Source of the DNA: Lysobacteraceae bacterium
GTDB taxonomy: Bacteria; Pseudomonadota; Gammaproteobacteria; Xanthomonadales; Xanthomonadaceae
Reading direction: 5' to 3'
DNA length: 6,043 nt
NCBI GenBank assembly: GCA_017990865.1
Contig: JAGNNB010000051.1
Span: 5,804 to 11,846, forward strand
Positions within the stretch are counted from its first letter, which is position 1; every line of letters starts with the position of its first letter. A program made the position numbers and the translations under genes. Below the pieces are notes generated by a model. The model was not told where the DNA came from. It saw nothing but the letters and a program-made list of their open reading frames with translations, and did not search any database. This document shows positions 1 through 5,955 of this stretch, one piece after another.

Positions 1-118
1 CGCGCCTGATCGAAAGCGTGCGTGATCGAAACCGCATGGCAGAGAAGCGTGCCGTCTACGCGCTCCCGACGCATCGAGCGCTGATGCGCCCGCTTCGTCG
101 AGGCGGCGATCTTTCGAT
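1..118. other. Left edge without a supported gene
   Basis: Some frames are open here on both strands, but none has a good start with ribosome site or a recognisable product. Apart from the left arm of the hairpins at 103-156, nothing can be named. Confidence 0.4.
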
Positions 119-124
119 CGCCGC
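103..124. repeat. Second inverted repeat overlapping the terminator-like hairpin
   Basis: Bases 103-111 (GCGGCGATC) pair perfectly with 116-124 (GATCGCCGC) around TTTC. Six bases (119-124) are also part of the longer 119-156 hairpin, so both cannot form in one RNA. Confidence 0.5.
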
Positions 125-156
125 AGCAGGCTGTTTTCGAACAGCCTGCTGCGGCG
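119..156 (-). terminator. Perfect 17-bp hairpin after the GYF_2/pilin trio
   Basis: Bases 119-135 pair perfectly with 140-156 around a 4-base loop (TTCG on +, CGAA on -). It begins 12 bases after the stop of the RDD gene, a position typical of a transcription terminator. No T-run follows on either strand, so it is a hairpin-only candidate. Confidence 0.5.
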
Positions 157-168
157 CTGTCCGTTCGT

Positions 169-1116
169 TTAGCGCATGCCGCTGCCGAAGATCGCGAAGC
201 CGGCGACCGCGAACAACGCGATGATGCCCACCAGCAGCAGGCCCCAAAGGCACAGCACCACGATCGCGACTGTGCCCAGTTCGTCGCGCTGCAGCTCGCT
301 CTGCGCGGTGTAGGCGTATTTGTCCACCACCAGGGTGTCGCTGATCATGTCGTGCAGCGCGCGTTTGCGATCGGTGAAGCCGGCCATGATCAAACCGATG
401 CCGATCGTCAGCAGACTGAGCATGTAGGCGAAATAACGGCCGAAACCGCGGGCGAAACTGATGCGCGAGCCGTCGCCGCGAACGACCTTGATGCCCACCG
501 CCAACTTGCCGATGCTGGCCTGCATGCTGGAGGAGTGCATCCATCCGAAGTAGGTCGCGCCCAGCGCCAGACCGACGACCTGGTTGACGATCTGCAGCAG
601 TATCGCCATGCCTTCGTCGAAACCACCGGCGCCCATCATCGCCACCATGATCACGCCGAAGACCATGCCGACCATCGCGCCGGCGATACCGACGACGAAG
701 CTGTCGATGATCGAGGCGGCGACGCGTTTCCAGAACCCGGCGTAGACCACGCGACCGCCGGCCACGAAGCCGTCGCTCTCGGACACCTGCGCTTTCGGCG
801 GGGCGTACGGTGAGATCGGCTCGGCCATGCGGTAGGGATTGGCGTCGGCGTCCGCCGGTGCGTCGGGGCCGGCGGTGGCGAAGGTGGTGGCCGGCGTCGC
901 GGTGGGCGCGGCTTCGAACGGCGACGCGGCGGTCGCGGCCGCGGCAGGCAACACTTCGTCGATCGCTTCGCGCCACGGCTTCCAATCGGCATAGCCTTCG
1001 CGCCACACCAGGGTGTCCGCGCCGATCTGGCCGTTGCGATGCAATTGGGTCAAATCGTCGGCGCCGACCGGGCCGAGCCGTTCGCGTTGGGCGTTGCTGT
1101 AGTACCACTGAGTCAT
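169..1116 (-). CDS. GYF_2 (DUF4339) - RDD family membrane protein
   Basis: The protein is 315 aa. Residues 1-54 form a GYF_2/DUF4339 domain: WYY at 4-6, GP at 15-16, then DTLVWREG at 34-41 and W45. This domain is expected in the cytoplasm and is usually thought to bind proteins. An Ala/Pro/Thr-rich linker follows (about 57-120). An RDD domain covers about 125-265, with the signature Arg131 and Asp138 in KRVAASIID, the GKLAVGIKVV stretch at 203-212, and RKRALHDMISDTLVV at 250-264. It contains about three hydrophobic segments, and a further hydrophobic helix lies at about 281-311. RDD proteins are integral membrane proteins of mostly unknown function; some are linked to ion transport. The start at 1116 was chosen because AGGA lies 9 bases upstream. 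An in-frame ATG at 1125 directly abuts that AGGA and is unlikely. It is the last gene of a tight trio, 28 bases after its upstream neighbour. Family assignment is firm; the role is unknown. Confidence 0.88.
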   Translation of the reverse strand: MTQWYYSNAQRERLGPVGADDLTQLHRNGQIGADTLVWREGYADWKPWREAIDEVLPAAAATAASPFEAAPTATPATTFATAGPDAPADADANPYRMAEPISPYAPPKAQVSESDGFVAGGRVVYAGFWKRVAASIIDSFVVGIAGAMVGMVFGVIMVAMMGAGGFDEGMAILLQIVNQVVGLALGATYFGWMHSSSMQASIGKLAVGIKVVRGDGSRISFARGFGRYFAYMLSLLTIGIGLIMAGFTDRKRALHDMISDTLVVDKYAYTAQSELQRDELGTVAIVVLCLWGLLLVGIIALFAVAGFAIFGSGMR

Positions 1117-1125
1117 TTCGTGCAT

Positions 1126-1130
1126 TCCTA
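1126..1130 (-). promoter_or_regulatory. Ribosome binding site deciding the GYF_2-RDD start
   Basis: TAGGA on the - strand sits 9 bases before the ATG at 1116 but directly against the ATG at 1125. This favours translation from 1116, which also puts the WYY motif at its usual distance from the N-terminus. Confidence 0.6.
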
Positions 1131-1144
1131 TGAGTCGAACCGCG

Positions 1145-1648
1145 TCAGCGGCATTGTGCCGGACGGAAGCGCGGATCGAGCGTTCCGCCGCGGCAATCCC
1201 ATCCCGGCGCGTCGGAGACGAAGCGAATGGTCTTGCCGTCGGCCGCCAGCGAGAGTTTCGAGAAGCGCATCTCGAAGCCGCAACCGGCGGAGGTATCGTC
1301 CGCGGCCGGCGGCGCATCCAAAACGAACACGGCTTCGGCCTCACCGCTCGGCGATAAACGCACGGTTGCGGTATCGGACATGCCCAACGCCTGCGCATCG
1401 GGACAGCGGCCGTGCTCGGCGCGGTGTCGGTCGATCGTGCGCTGCAGATCCTGCGCCGCGACCACGCCCTGCATCACCCGGCTGCGCACCGTGTAGTCCT
1501 GATACTGCGGAATGGCGATCGCCGCGAGGATCGCGATGATCGGCACCGACACGACGCCGACGCCGACCAAGATCACCGCGACCAGCGCGCAACCGGACAG
1601 TCCGCGCTTCGGAGGCGCGGCGTGGGGAAGAGGCGGCGGAGCACTCAT
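1145..1648 (-). CDS. Membrane-anchored pilin-like protein without prepilin cleavage site
   Basis: The protein is 167 aa. It has a Pro-rich N-terminus (1-13), then K14-R15-G-L-S-G-C20, then a long hydrophobic helix (21-46). That helix ends in IAILAAIAIPQYQDY (38-52), nearly identical to the N-terminal helix of type IV pilins. A globular region follows with Cys82, Cys123, Cys152 and Cys166. The tail GWDC...RFRPAQCR resembles the disulfide-bounded C-terminal loop of PilA-type pilins. True prepilins have Gly/Phe-Thr-Leu-Ile-Glu just before the helix. Here counting back from Pro47 (pilin position 22) gives Val at position 5 and Val at -1, so neither Glu5 nor Gly-1 is present. The predicted product stays anchored with a short cytoplasmic tail and an exported globular domain. 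It starts 40 bases after the stop of the GYF_2-pilin gene, and the ATG has only a weak ribosome site. It is a paralogue of that upstream gene without the GYF_2 domain. Function is unknown. Confidence 0.85.
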   Translation of the reverse strand: MSAPPPLPHAAPPKRGLSGCALVAVILVGVGVVSVPIIAILAAIAIPQYQDYTVRSRVMQGVVAAQDLQRTIDRHRAEHGRCPDAQALGMSDTATVRLSPSGEAEAVFVLDAPPAADDTSAGCGFEMRFSKLSLAADGKTIRFVSDAPGWDCRGGTLDPRFRPAQCR

Positions 1649-1688
1649 GCGGGCGTCTGGCTCGTGCGGCGATGCGGAACGGGCGGGG

Positions 1689-2549
1689 TCAATTGCAGCC
1701 CGGCGGTTTCAGCATCGGGTTATTGGTGTTGGAGCGGCACGAGACCGAAATATCGCCGCGTTCGCCCTGTGCGACGTACATCGCGGTGGCGTTCGCCCAC
1801 TCGCTGCCGGCCGGCCCGAAGCGCACCGCGTAGGCGCAACGGAACGGATCGGCCGAGAACAGCGAAAGTTCGAAACGTCCGCTCAATTCCGGCGATTGCA
1901 CCATGGCCGATTCGAATTCGAATTCCTGCGGGCATTGACCTTGCTGCAGCGCTGCGCTGCCCATCGCCTTGGCCAACAACGCGCGCACGCGGATATCGTC
2001 TTCGGCCAGTTGCTGCGCGTCGTAGACGGTTTGCGCAGCCGGCGGACCGACGGTCGGCGCGCGATTGGCGTTCGCGGCCGCGTCGGCGGCGGCTTGCTGC
2101 GCTCGCTTGGTGCGATCGACGTAATCTTTGTAGGCAGGCAGCGCGATCGCCGCGAGAATGGCGATCAGCACCACGCCGACCACGCCGATGGCGATGACCG
2201 CGATCAAACAACCGGACATGCCGGATTTCGCGGGCGGCGCCTGCTGCGGGGCGCTCGGCCACGGCGTGCCGCTTTTGCTGTCGTTGCGCGCGAAACGGTC
2301 GTCGTCGACTTCGACGATGCTCAACGGTTGCCCGTGCGGCACCGGCGGCGGCAGGGCGTCGTCGGGCTTGATGCCGATCAAGCCCAACTCGTCGATCAAA
2401 CGATCGGCCGGTTGCCATTCGCGCATGCCCTCGCGCCAGACCAGCGTGTCCAGCGCCATCCGGCGTTCGCGGTAATGCTGCTGCAGTTCTTCGACGCGCA
2501 GAGGACCGATGCGGCCTTGCCCCGGGCTGTGGTAGTACCAAATTTGCAT
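1689..2549 (-). CDS. GYF_2 (DUF4339) domain fused to pilin-like membrane protein
   Basis: The protein is 286 aa. Residues 1-55 form a GYF_2/DUF4339 domain (WYY at 4-6, IGP at 14-16, DTLVWREG at 34-41, W45). A Pro- and charge-rich linker follows (about 58-107), then K108-S-G-M-S-G-C114 and one transmembrane helix. The helix ends in IAILAAIALPAYKDY (129-143), the classic type IV pilin core. An Ala-rich helix covers about 150-162. The globular domain has Cys206, Cys238, Cys271 and Cys285 and ends LKPPGCN, like the C-terminal loop of pilins. It lacks the prepilin peptidase signal: Ile sits at the position of Glu5 and no Gly directly precedes the mature helix. Likely topology is GYF_2 in the cytoplasm and pilin domain in the periplasm. 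The ATG at 2549 has a GGGGG stretch 5 bases upstream. First gene of the trio, 220 bases downstream of smg. Domain calls are strong; function is unknown. Confidence 0.87.
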   Translation of the reverse strand: MQIWYYHSPGQGRIGPLRVEELQQHYRERRMALDTLVWREGMREWQPADRLIDELGLIGIKPDDALPPPVPHGQPLSIVEVDDDRFARNDSKSGTPWPSAPQQAPPAKSGMSGCLIAVIAIGVVGVVLIAILAAIALPAYKDYVDRTKRAQQAAADAAANANRAPTVGPPAAQTVYDAQQLAEDDIRVRALLAKAMGSAALQQGQCPQEFEFESAMVQSPELSGRFELSLFSADPFRCAYAVRFGPAGSEWANATAMYVAQGERGDISVSCRSNTNNPMLKPPGCN

Positions 2550-2769
2550 CGTGACCCCCGTCCGACGCGCGCCCGATGGTGCGAGGCGTCGCGCGTCATG
2601 CGGAGCCGCGTCTCCGCCCGCTGCCGACGCAGCGTCGGCAGTGCGCGCAGGCTAGCAAACTCTCGACGCGGCGTCGCCCGCCTGCACTGCGATACGCCTG
2701 TTTTCGGGGCGAAAGGTCGGCATCTGCCGATCGGCGCGCGGTGGGGATCGTGGCGCGAAGGGCGTGCGG
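2550..2769. other. Spacer between smg and the GYF_2/pilin-like trio
   Basis: No gene is supported in this 220-base gap. It holds several short inverted repeats: 2600-2617 (6-bp stem), 2621-2641 (10-bp arms around one base), 2702-2714 (5-bp) and 2717-2730 (6-bp arms around two bases). It could end smg transcription, start the trio, or both. I see no convincing -35/-10 pair and no T-run. Confidence 0.4.
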
Positions 2770-3243
2770 TCAGTGCACGTAGTCGCCGTCGTCCTCGAAC
2801 ATCTGCGTTTCCATCCAGGCGTAGGCGGCTTCCGAACCGGGCTGATTGAACAGCACCATCAGCACCACCCACTTCAGATCGTCCAGGTCCAACTCGTCCT
2901 GATCCAGGGCCATCGCGCGATCGAGCACCAATTCGCGTTGATCGGCGTCGAGGATGCCGTGCTGTTCGAGAAACAGCAGAAACCCGCGGCAATCGACGTC
3001 GAGCTTGTCCAGCTCCGGGCCGAAATAGATGCGGGTGGGGCCGTTCGCGCGCGGCGCGGTGGGGCCGGGGCGTCGCGCCGCCAAGCCGTCCAGCCAGTCG
3101 AAGGCCTTGTTGATTTCCGACGGACTGAAACCCGCTTGCAGCAGGCTGTTCTGCAGCGAGTCGCGATCGCGCGCCAAGTCCGAATCGTCGGCGATGTAGT
3201 GTTCGAACAAGTAGAGCAGAACGTCGAGGATGCTTTCTTTCAT
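2770..3243 (-). CDS. smg: Smg family protein (DUF494)
   Basis: The protein is 157 aa, the same length as I recall for E. coli Smg. It starts [16 protein letters not shown], like the conserved Smg N-terminus. It keeps the family blocks [10 protein letters not shown] (about 84-93) and the acidic [16 protein letters not shown] stretch near the C-terminus, followed by [11 protein letters not shown]. Smg is a small, mostly helical, acidic cytoplasmic protein whose function is not established. Its gene is commonly next to dprA (smf), as here, 76 bases after the dprA stop. The ATG at 3243 is preceded closely by AGGGGAC. In many relatives, as I recall, topA follows smg; here a GYF_2/pilin-like gene follows instead. 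Nothing in the sequence appears broken. Confidence 0.95.
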   Translation of the reverse strand: MKESILDVLLYLFEHYIADDSDLARDRDSLQNSLLQAGFSPSEINKAFDWLDGLAARRPGPTAPRANGPTRIYFGPELDKLDVDCRGFLLFLEQHGILDADQRELVLDRAMALDQDELDLDDLKWVVLMVLFNQPGSEAAYAWMETQMFEDDGDYVH

Positions 3244-3319
3244 GTCCCCTGACTTGCGCCGGAAGCGCGGTGAGGATGAGGCGGTGGCGTGAAGGCTCGT
3301 GACCGAAGACTCCCCGCGA

Positions 3320-4546
3320 TCACCCCGACCGACGGCAGTAGCGGCCGTGATCGGCGACGACGCGTCCTTGCAGCTCCATCACGAGCAGCATGGAGGACAG
3401 CGTGGCGGGCGTCAATCCGGTGCGCTCCGCCAGCCGATCCATATCGGTGGGGTCGTGACCCAGCGCCTGCCACAACCTGTGGTAGGCGGGGTCGTCCGGA
3501 AAAGAGGCTGGGAGACGCGCCGCATCGCGGTCTTTCGCGGGGTCGCCGGGGTCCGCGGGGAGCGATGCCGCCGAGATGGGGCCGGCGGGGTGCCGGCGCA
3601 AGTGTTCGCCGAGCGTGGCGGCCCACGGACCGAGCGCGGCGATGGCTTCTTCGGCGGATTCGATCAGCGCCGCGCCGTCGCGGATCAGCCGATGGCAGCC
3701 GCGGGCCATCGGGTTGTGGATCGAACCCGGAATCGCGAACACCTCGCGCCCGGCTTCGGCCGCCAGACGCGCGGTGATCAGCGCACCGGAGCGATGGGCC
3801 GCTTCGACCACCAGCGTGCCCAGCGCGAGTCCGGCGATGATGCGGTTGCGGCTGGGGAAATGCTCGCGCAGGGCCTCGGTGCCGGGCGGGTGCTCGCTGA
3901 CCACCACACCTTGCGCTGCGATCTTCGCCAGCAACGGCGCATGCGTTTTGGGGTACGGCACGTCGGGACCGGTGCCGAGCACGGCGACCGTGACCCCGCC
4001 CGCCTCCAGCGCCGCCTCGTGCGCGGCGCGGTCCACGCCGGCCGCCAGACCGCTGATCACCGACAGCCCCGAACGCGCGATCTCCAGCGCGAAGCGGTGC
4101 GCGTTGTCGCGACCGCCGGCGCTGGGGTTGCGGCTGCCGACCACGGCCACGCCCGGATGCCACAACCGTCCAACCTCGCCGGCCACGAACAGCGCCAGCG
4201 GCGGACTGGCGATACGGCGCAGCAGCGCCGGGTAATCCGGGTCGTGCCAGCCGATCAGGCGATGTCCCGGCGCGGACAGCCAGTCGCGACTGCGTGCGAG
4301 CGCGGGCAGCGCGTCATCGTGGTGCAGGGCGTGGATCTGCAGCCGGTCGAGGCCGCATTCGCGCCAGCGCGCGGGGCCGGCCTCCAATGCCCCGGCTGCG
4401 CTGCCGAAAGCCAACAGCAACGCGCGCCGAGGCGCCGCGGCGCCGCCGCAGAGCGCCAAACGCAACATGGCGTCGGTGTCGCGTCCTGCGTTGTCCGAAG
4501 GTGTGGGTGCGCACATCGGCGCGGGGTCGGAAGAGGTCGTGTCCAT
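3320..4546 (-). CDS. dprA: DNA-processing protein DprA (Smf)
   Basis: The protein is 408 aa from the ATG at 4546. DprA binds incoming single-stranded DNA during natural transformation and loads RecA on it in the cytoplasm. A helical SAM-like N-terminal region covers about 27-90. The Rossmann-like core covers about 132-297, with [72 protein letters not shown] and [16 protein letters not shown] in the usual order. A Pro/Ala-rich linker (about 312-350) leads to a C-terminal winged-helix domain (about 350-403). All key blocks are present. The start is uncertain. A TTG at 4627 would extend the protein by 27 residues, but that stretch contains a hairpin and does not look like DprA. ATGs at 4516 and 4468 are also possible, and none has a clear ribosome site. 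It lies 117 bases after the tsaP-like gene and 76 before smg. Confidence 0.95.
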   Translation of the reverse strand: MDTTSSDPAPMCAPTPSDNAGRDTDAMLRLALCGGAAAPRRALLLAFGSAAGALEAGPARWRECGLDRLQIHALHHDDALPALARSRDWLSAPGHRLIGWHDPDYPALLRRIASPPLALFVAGEVGRLWHPGVAVVGSRNPSAGGRDNAHRFALEIARSGLSVISGLAAGVDRAAHEAALEAGGVTVAVLGTGPDVPYPKTHAPLLAKIAAQGVVVSEHPPGTEALREHFPSRNRIIAGLALGTLVVEAAHRSGALITARLAAEAGREVFAIPGSIHNPMARGCHRLIRDGAALIESAEEAIAALGPWAATLGEHLRRHPAGPISAASLPADPGDPAKDRDAARLPASFPDDPAYHRLWQALGHDPTDMDRLAERTGLTPATLSSMLLVMELQGRVVADHGRYCRRSG

Positions 4547-4573
4547 GCCGATACCGTAGGCCGGACACGACGA

Positions 4574-4591
4574 CGGCGCCCTCAGGCGCCG
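4574..4591 (-). terminator. Hairpin between tsaP-like gene and dprA
   Basis: A perfect 7-bp GC-only stem (4574-4580 with 4585-4591) closes a 4-base loop. On the - strand the loop reads TGAG. No T-run follows, so it is not a clear intrinsic terminator. It may weaken read-through into dprA or act as an RNA processing or attenuation element. Its position also argues that dprA starts downstream of it, at 4546. Confidence 0.35.
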
Positions 4592-4650
4592 CCGCGAATC
4601 GCTGTAGGAAAACTCCGAAACGCCCAATCGCTGCGCTTCGGCTTTCCCAT
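4582..4650 (-). other. Possible 22-codon leader ORF upstream of dprA
   Basis: A short open frame starts with ATG 13 bases after the stop of the tsaP-like gene. It encodes a basic 22-residue peptide beginning MGKPKRSDWAFR and ends in TGA 35 bases before the preferred dprA start. The sequence upstream of its ATG is purine-rich (GAAAGAAAGTG), a weak ribosome site. Its TGA lies exactly in the loop of the 4574-4591 hairpin. It could be a translated leader peptide or chance. No homologue is recognised. Confidence 0.2.
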
Positions 4651-4663
4651 CACTTTCTTTCGG

Positions 4664-5824
4664 TCATTTCGTGTCGGGATGCTTGGCGCGATAGCCGATC
4701 ATCGTCTGCTTGGCGCTCTCCATCACCAGCGCGTAGCTCACCTTGTCGAAGGTGCGGAACACCATCGCGTGCGAAGCGTATTCGTCGGGCAGACGCGTGC
4801 GCGCGCCGCGGCCGACGGTTTCTTCGCCGCGATGCGGGCCGTAGGCCACGCGATCGACTTCGTTGCTGCCCTGTCGCCACAGCGAGACCACGGTGCCGTT
4901 GTCGATACCGTCGGCGCTGCCGGCGGAAATCGCGACCACCTCGTGGGTGCCGGCGCTCAGCGACGAACTGGCCACCGCCAGCACGCGCGCCTTGTCGGCG
5001 TCGAGCGCTTGCTTGGGCGGATGCGGGAAGAACTGCAGGTCATAGGGCTGCGCATCCACCGGAATCAAACGATCGCCGACGCGCGCTTCGGTGTTGGGGT
5101 CGTCCAACAACACCGTCGACGCTTCCACGTCGCCTTCCGGCAGCTTCATCAGGCTGCCGGCGTTGACGCGCAGCAGTTCGTAGCCCAGCGATTCGCCGCT
5201 GTCAGCGCTGGCGGCTTCGCTCCACGGGGCACCGAAGCCGCGCAAGCCGCTGCCGCGATAATCCATGTCGTTCTTCAGAGGCATATCGCAGCAGGTGCGC
5301 TCGTTGATGCGGCGATAGTCGTTGGTCGGACGCACCACCGCGAAACGTTGGCCGACCTGAGCGCTGTCCAAGCCTTTGACGTAGACCTTCTGACCGGCGG
5401 TGCTGCGGACGTAATCCTCTTCGATACCCACCACGTACGGCAGGTCCTTGAAGCGGTCCACCACACGCATGTCTTTCAGATACGGCTCGATTTCCGCCAG
5501 CGACACCGCGCCGATGGGCGCGTCGATGCGCGGGCCGGGCGTGATGCCGATGCGATCGAGATACGCCAGGCTGATCACGTCGCCCGGATAGATCAAATGC
5601 GGGTTCTTGATCTGCGGGTTGGCCTGCCAGATTTCCGGCCACAACCACGGCCGGCGAAGGAACTTGCCGGCGATGTCCCACAGGGTGTCGCCGCGCTTCA
5701 CCACGTAGGTGTCGGGGTGGTCTCCCCGGTACTCCTGGGCGACGACGTAAGTGCCCGCCGTCAGCAGCGCGACGACGGACGCCGTGCGCAGCCCATGAGA
5801 AAAGCGCTTAAGGATGCTGGCCAT
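4664..5824 (-). CDS. tsaP: LysM-domain envelope protein, TsaP-like
   Basis: The protein is 386 aa. Residues 1-29 look like a Sec signal peptide: K6-R7, hydrophobic 15-28, likely cleavage after Ala29. A LysM peptidoglycan-binding domain lies at about 38-86 (YVVKRGDTLWDIAGKF, then PEIWQANPQIKNPHLIYPGD). The remaining roughly 300 residues are a soluble periplasmic region that includes PYVVGIEEDYV and Cys178-Cys179. LysM proteins encoded beside dprA and def include TsaP (PA0020 in Pseudomonas aeruginosa, from memory). TsaP binds peptidoglycan and helps anchor the type IV pilus secretin. The assignment here rests on architecture and gene order, so the symbol is tentative; the LysM/export calls are firm. 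The ATG at 5824 has an excellent ribosome site (AAGGGGAG, 7 bases upstream). It is first in the leftward operon and divergent from def. Confidence 0.85.
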   Translation of the reverse strand: MASILKRFSHGLRTASVVALLTAGTYVVAQEYRGDHPDTYVVKRGDTLWDIAGKFLRRPWLWPEIWQANPQIKNPHLIYPGDVISLAYLDRIGITPGPRIDAPIGAVSLAEIEPYLKDMRVVDRFKDLPYVVGIEEDYVRSTAGQKVYVKGLDSAQVGQRFAVVRPTNDYRRINERTCCDMPLKNDMDYRGSGLRGFGAPWSEAASADSGESLGYELLRVNAGSLMKLPEGDVEASTVLLDDPNTEARVGDRLIPVDAQPYDLQFFPHPPKQALDADKARVLAVASSSLSAGTHEVVAISAGSADGIDNGTVVSLWRQGSNEVDRVAYGPHRGEETVGRGARTRLPDEYASHAMVFRTFDKVSYALVMESAKQTMIGYRAKHPDTK

Positions 5825-5831
5825 CTACTTG

Positions 5832-5839
5832 CTCCCCTT
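5832..5839 (-). promoter_or_regulatory. Ribosome binding site of the tsaP-like gene
   Basis: AAGGGGAG on the - strand lies 7 bases before the ATG at 5824. It is the strongest Shine-Dalgarno match in the window and fixes that start. Confidence 0.75.
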
Positions 5840-5865
5840 GGGAATTTCCCCAACACAACGTCCGC

Positions 5866-5896
5866 ACTATAGCCCAGAAAACCCGGCTCTTGGCAA
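5866..5896 (-). promoter_or_regulatory. Candidate promoter of the tsaP-dprA-smg operon
   Basis: The - strand carries TATAGT at 5866-5871 as a strong -10 match. A possible -35, TTGCCA, lies at 5891-5896, giving a 19-base spacer, longer than ideal. The expected transcript start, near 5859, would leave a leader of about 35 bases before the ATG. Confidence 0.5.
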
Positions 5897-5914
5897 GTCC
5901 GGAGACGGTACAAT
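5890..5914 (+). promoter_or_regulatory. Candidate promoter of def
   Basis: TACAAT at 5909-5914 is a near-perfect -10 box on the + strand. The only good -35 match, TTGGCA at 5890-5895, is 13 bases away. That is too short for a standard sigma-70 spacer, so the -35 may be degenerate or factor-assisted. The expected start near 5921 gives a leader of about 35 bases. Confidence 0.5.
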
Positions 5915-5955
5915 GCCCCGTTCCGCGACCCATAGCCCGCCCCCACGCCGCAAAC

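Noticed and set aside
18..224. 68-codon + strand frame at the left edge
   Set aside because: It runs through the terminator-like hairpin into the antisense of the RDD gene, is Arg/Cys-rich and resembles no known protein.
56..1108. 350-codon frame on the - strand overlapping the GYF_2-RDD gene
   Set aside because: It is an Arg-rich frame-shifted shadow of the RDD gene, which has clear domains and a ribosome site.
1117..1398. N-terminal extension of the GYF_2-RDD protein up to 1398
   Set aside because: It would overlap most of the second half of the pilin-like gene, does not resemble any domain, and the ribosome site points to 1116.
1589..1609. LSGC resembling a lipoprotein lipobox in the short pilin-like protein
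   Set aside because: In a lipoprotein signal the hydrophobic segment precedes the Cys. Here it follows the Cys, so the polarity is wrong.
2640..2680. Possible -10 (TAGCCT) for the trio on the - strand
   Set aside because: No acceptable -35 lies 16-18 bases upstream, so it is too weak to call.
1512..2849. 445-codon open frame on the + strand opposite the pilin-like genes
   Set aside because: It is antisense to clear protein families, crosses the smg spacer and has a low-complexity His/Arg/Asp-rich translation.
4547..4627. TTG start giving DprA a 27-residue extension
   Set aside because: The added residues are unlike DprA, cover a hairpin and have no ribosome site; the ATG at 4546 is preferred.
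3299..5872. Very long open frame (857 codons) on the + strand opposite dprA and the tsaP-like gene
   Set aside because: It is antisense to two well-supported genes, and its product is rich in Arg, His and Ala with no recognisable domain. Long stop-free antisense frames are common in GC-rich coding DNA.
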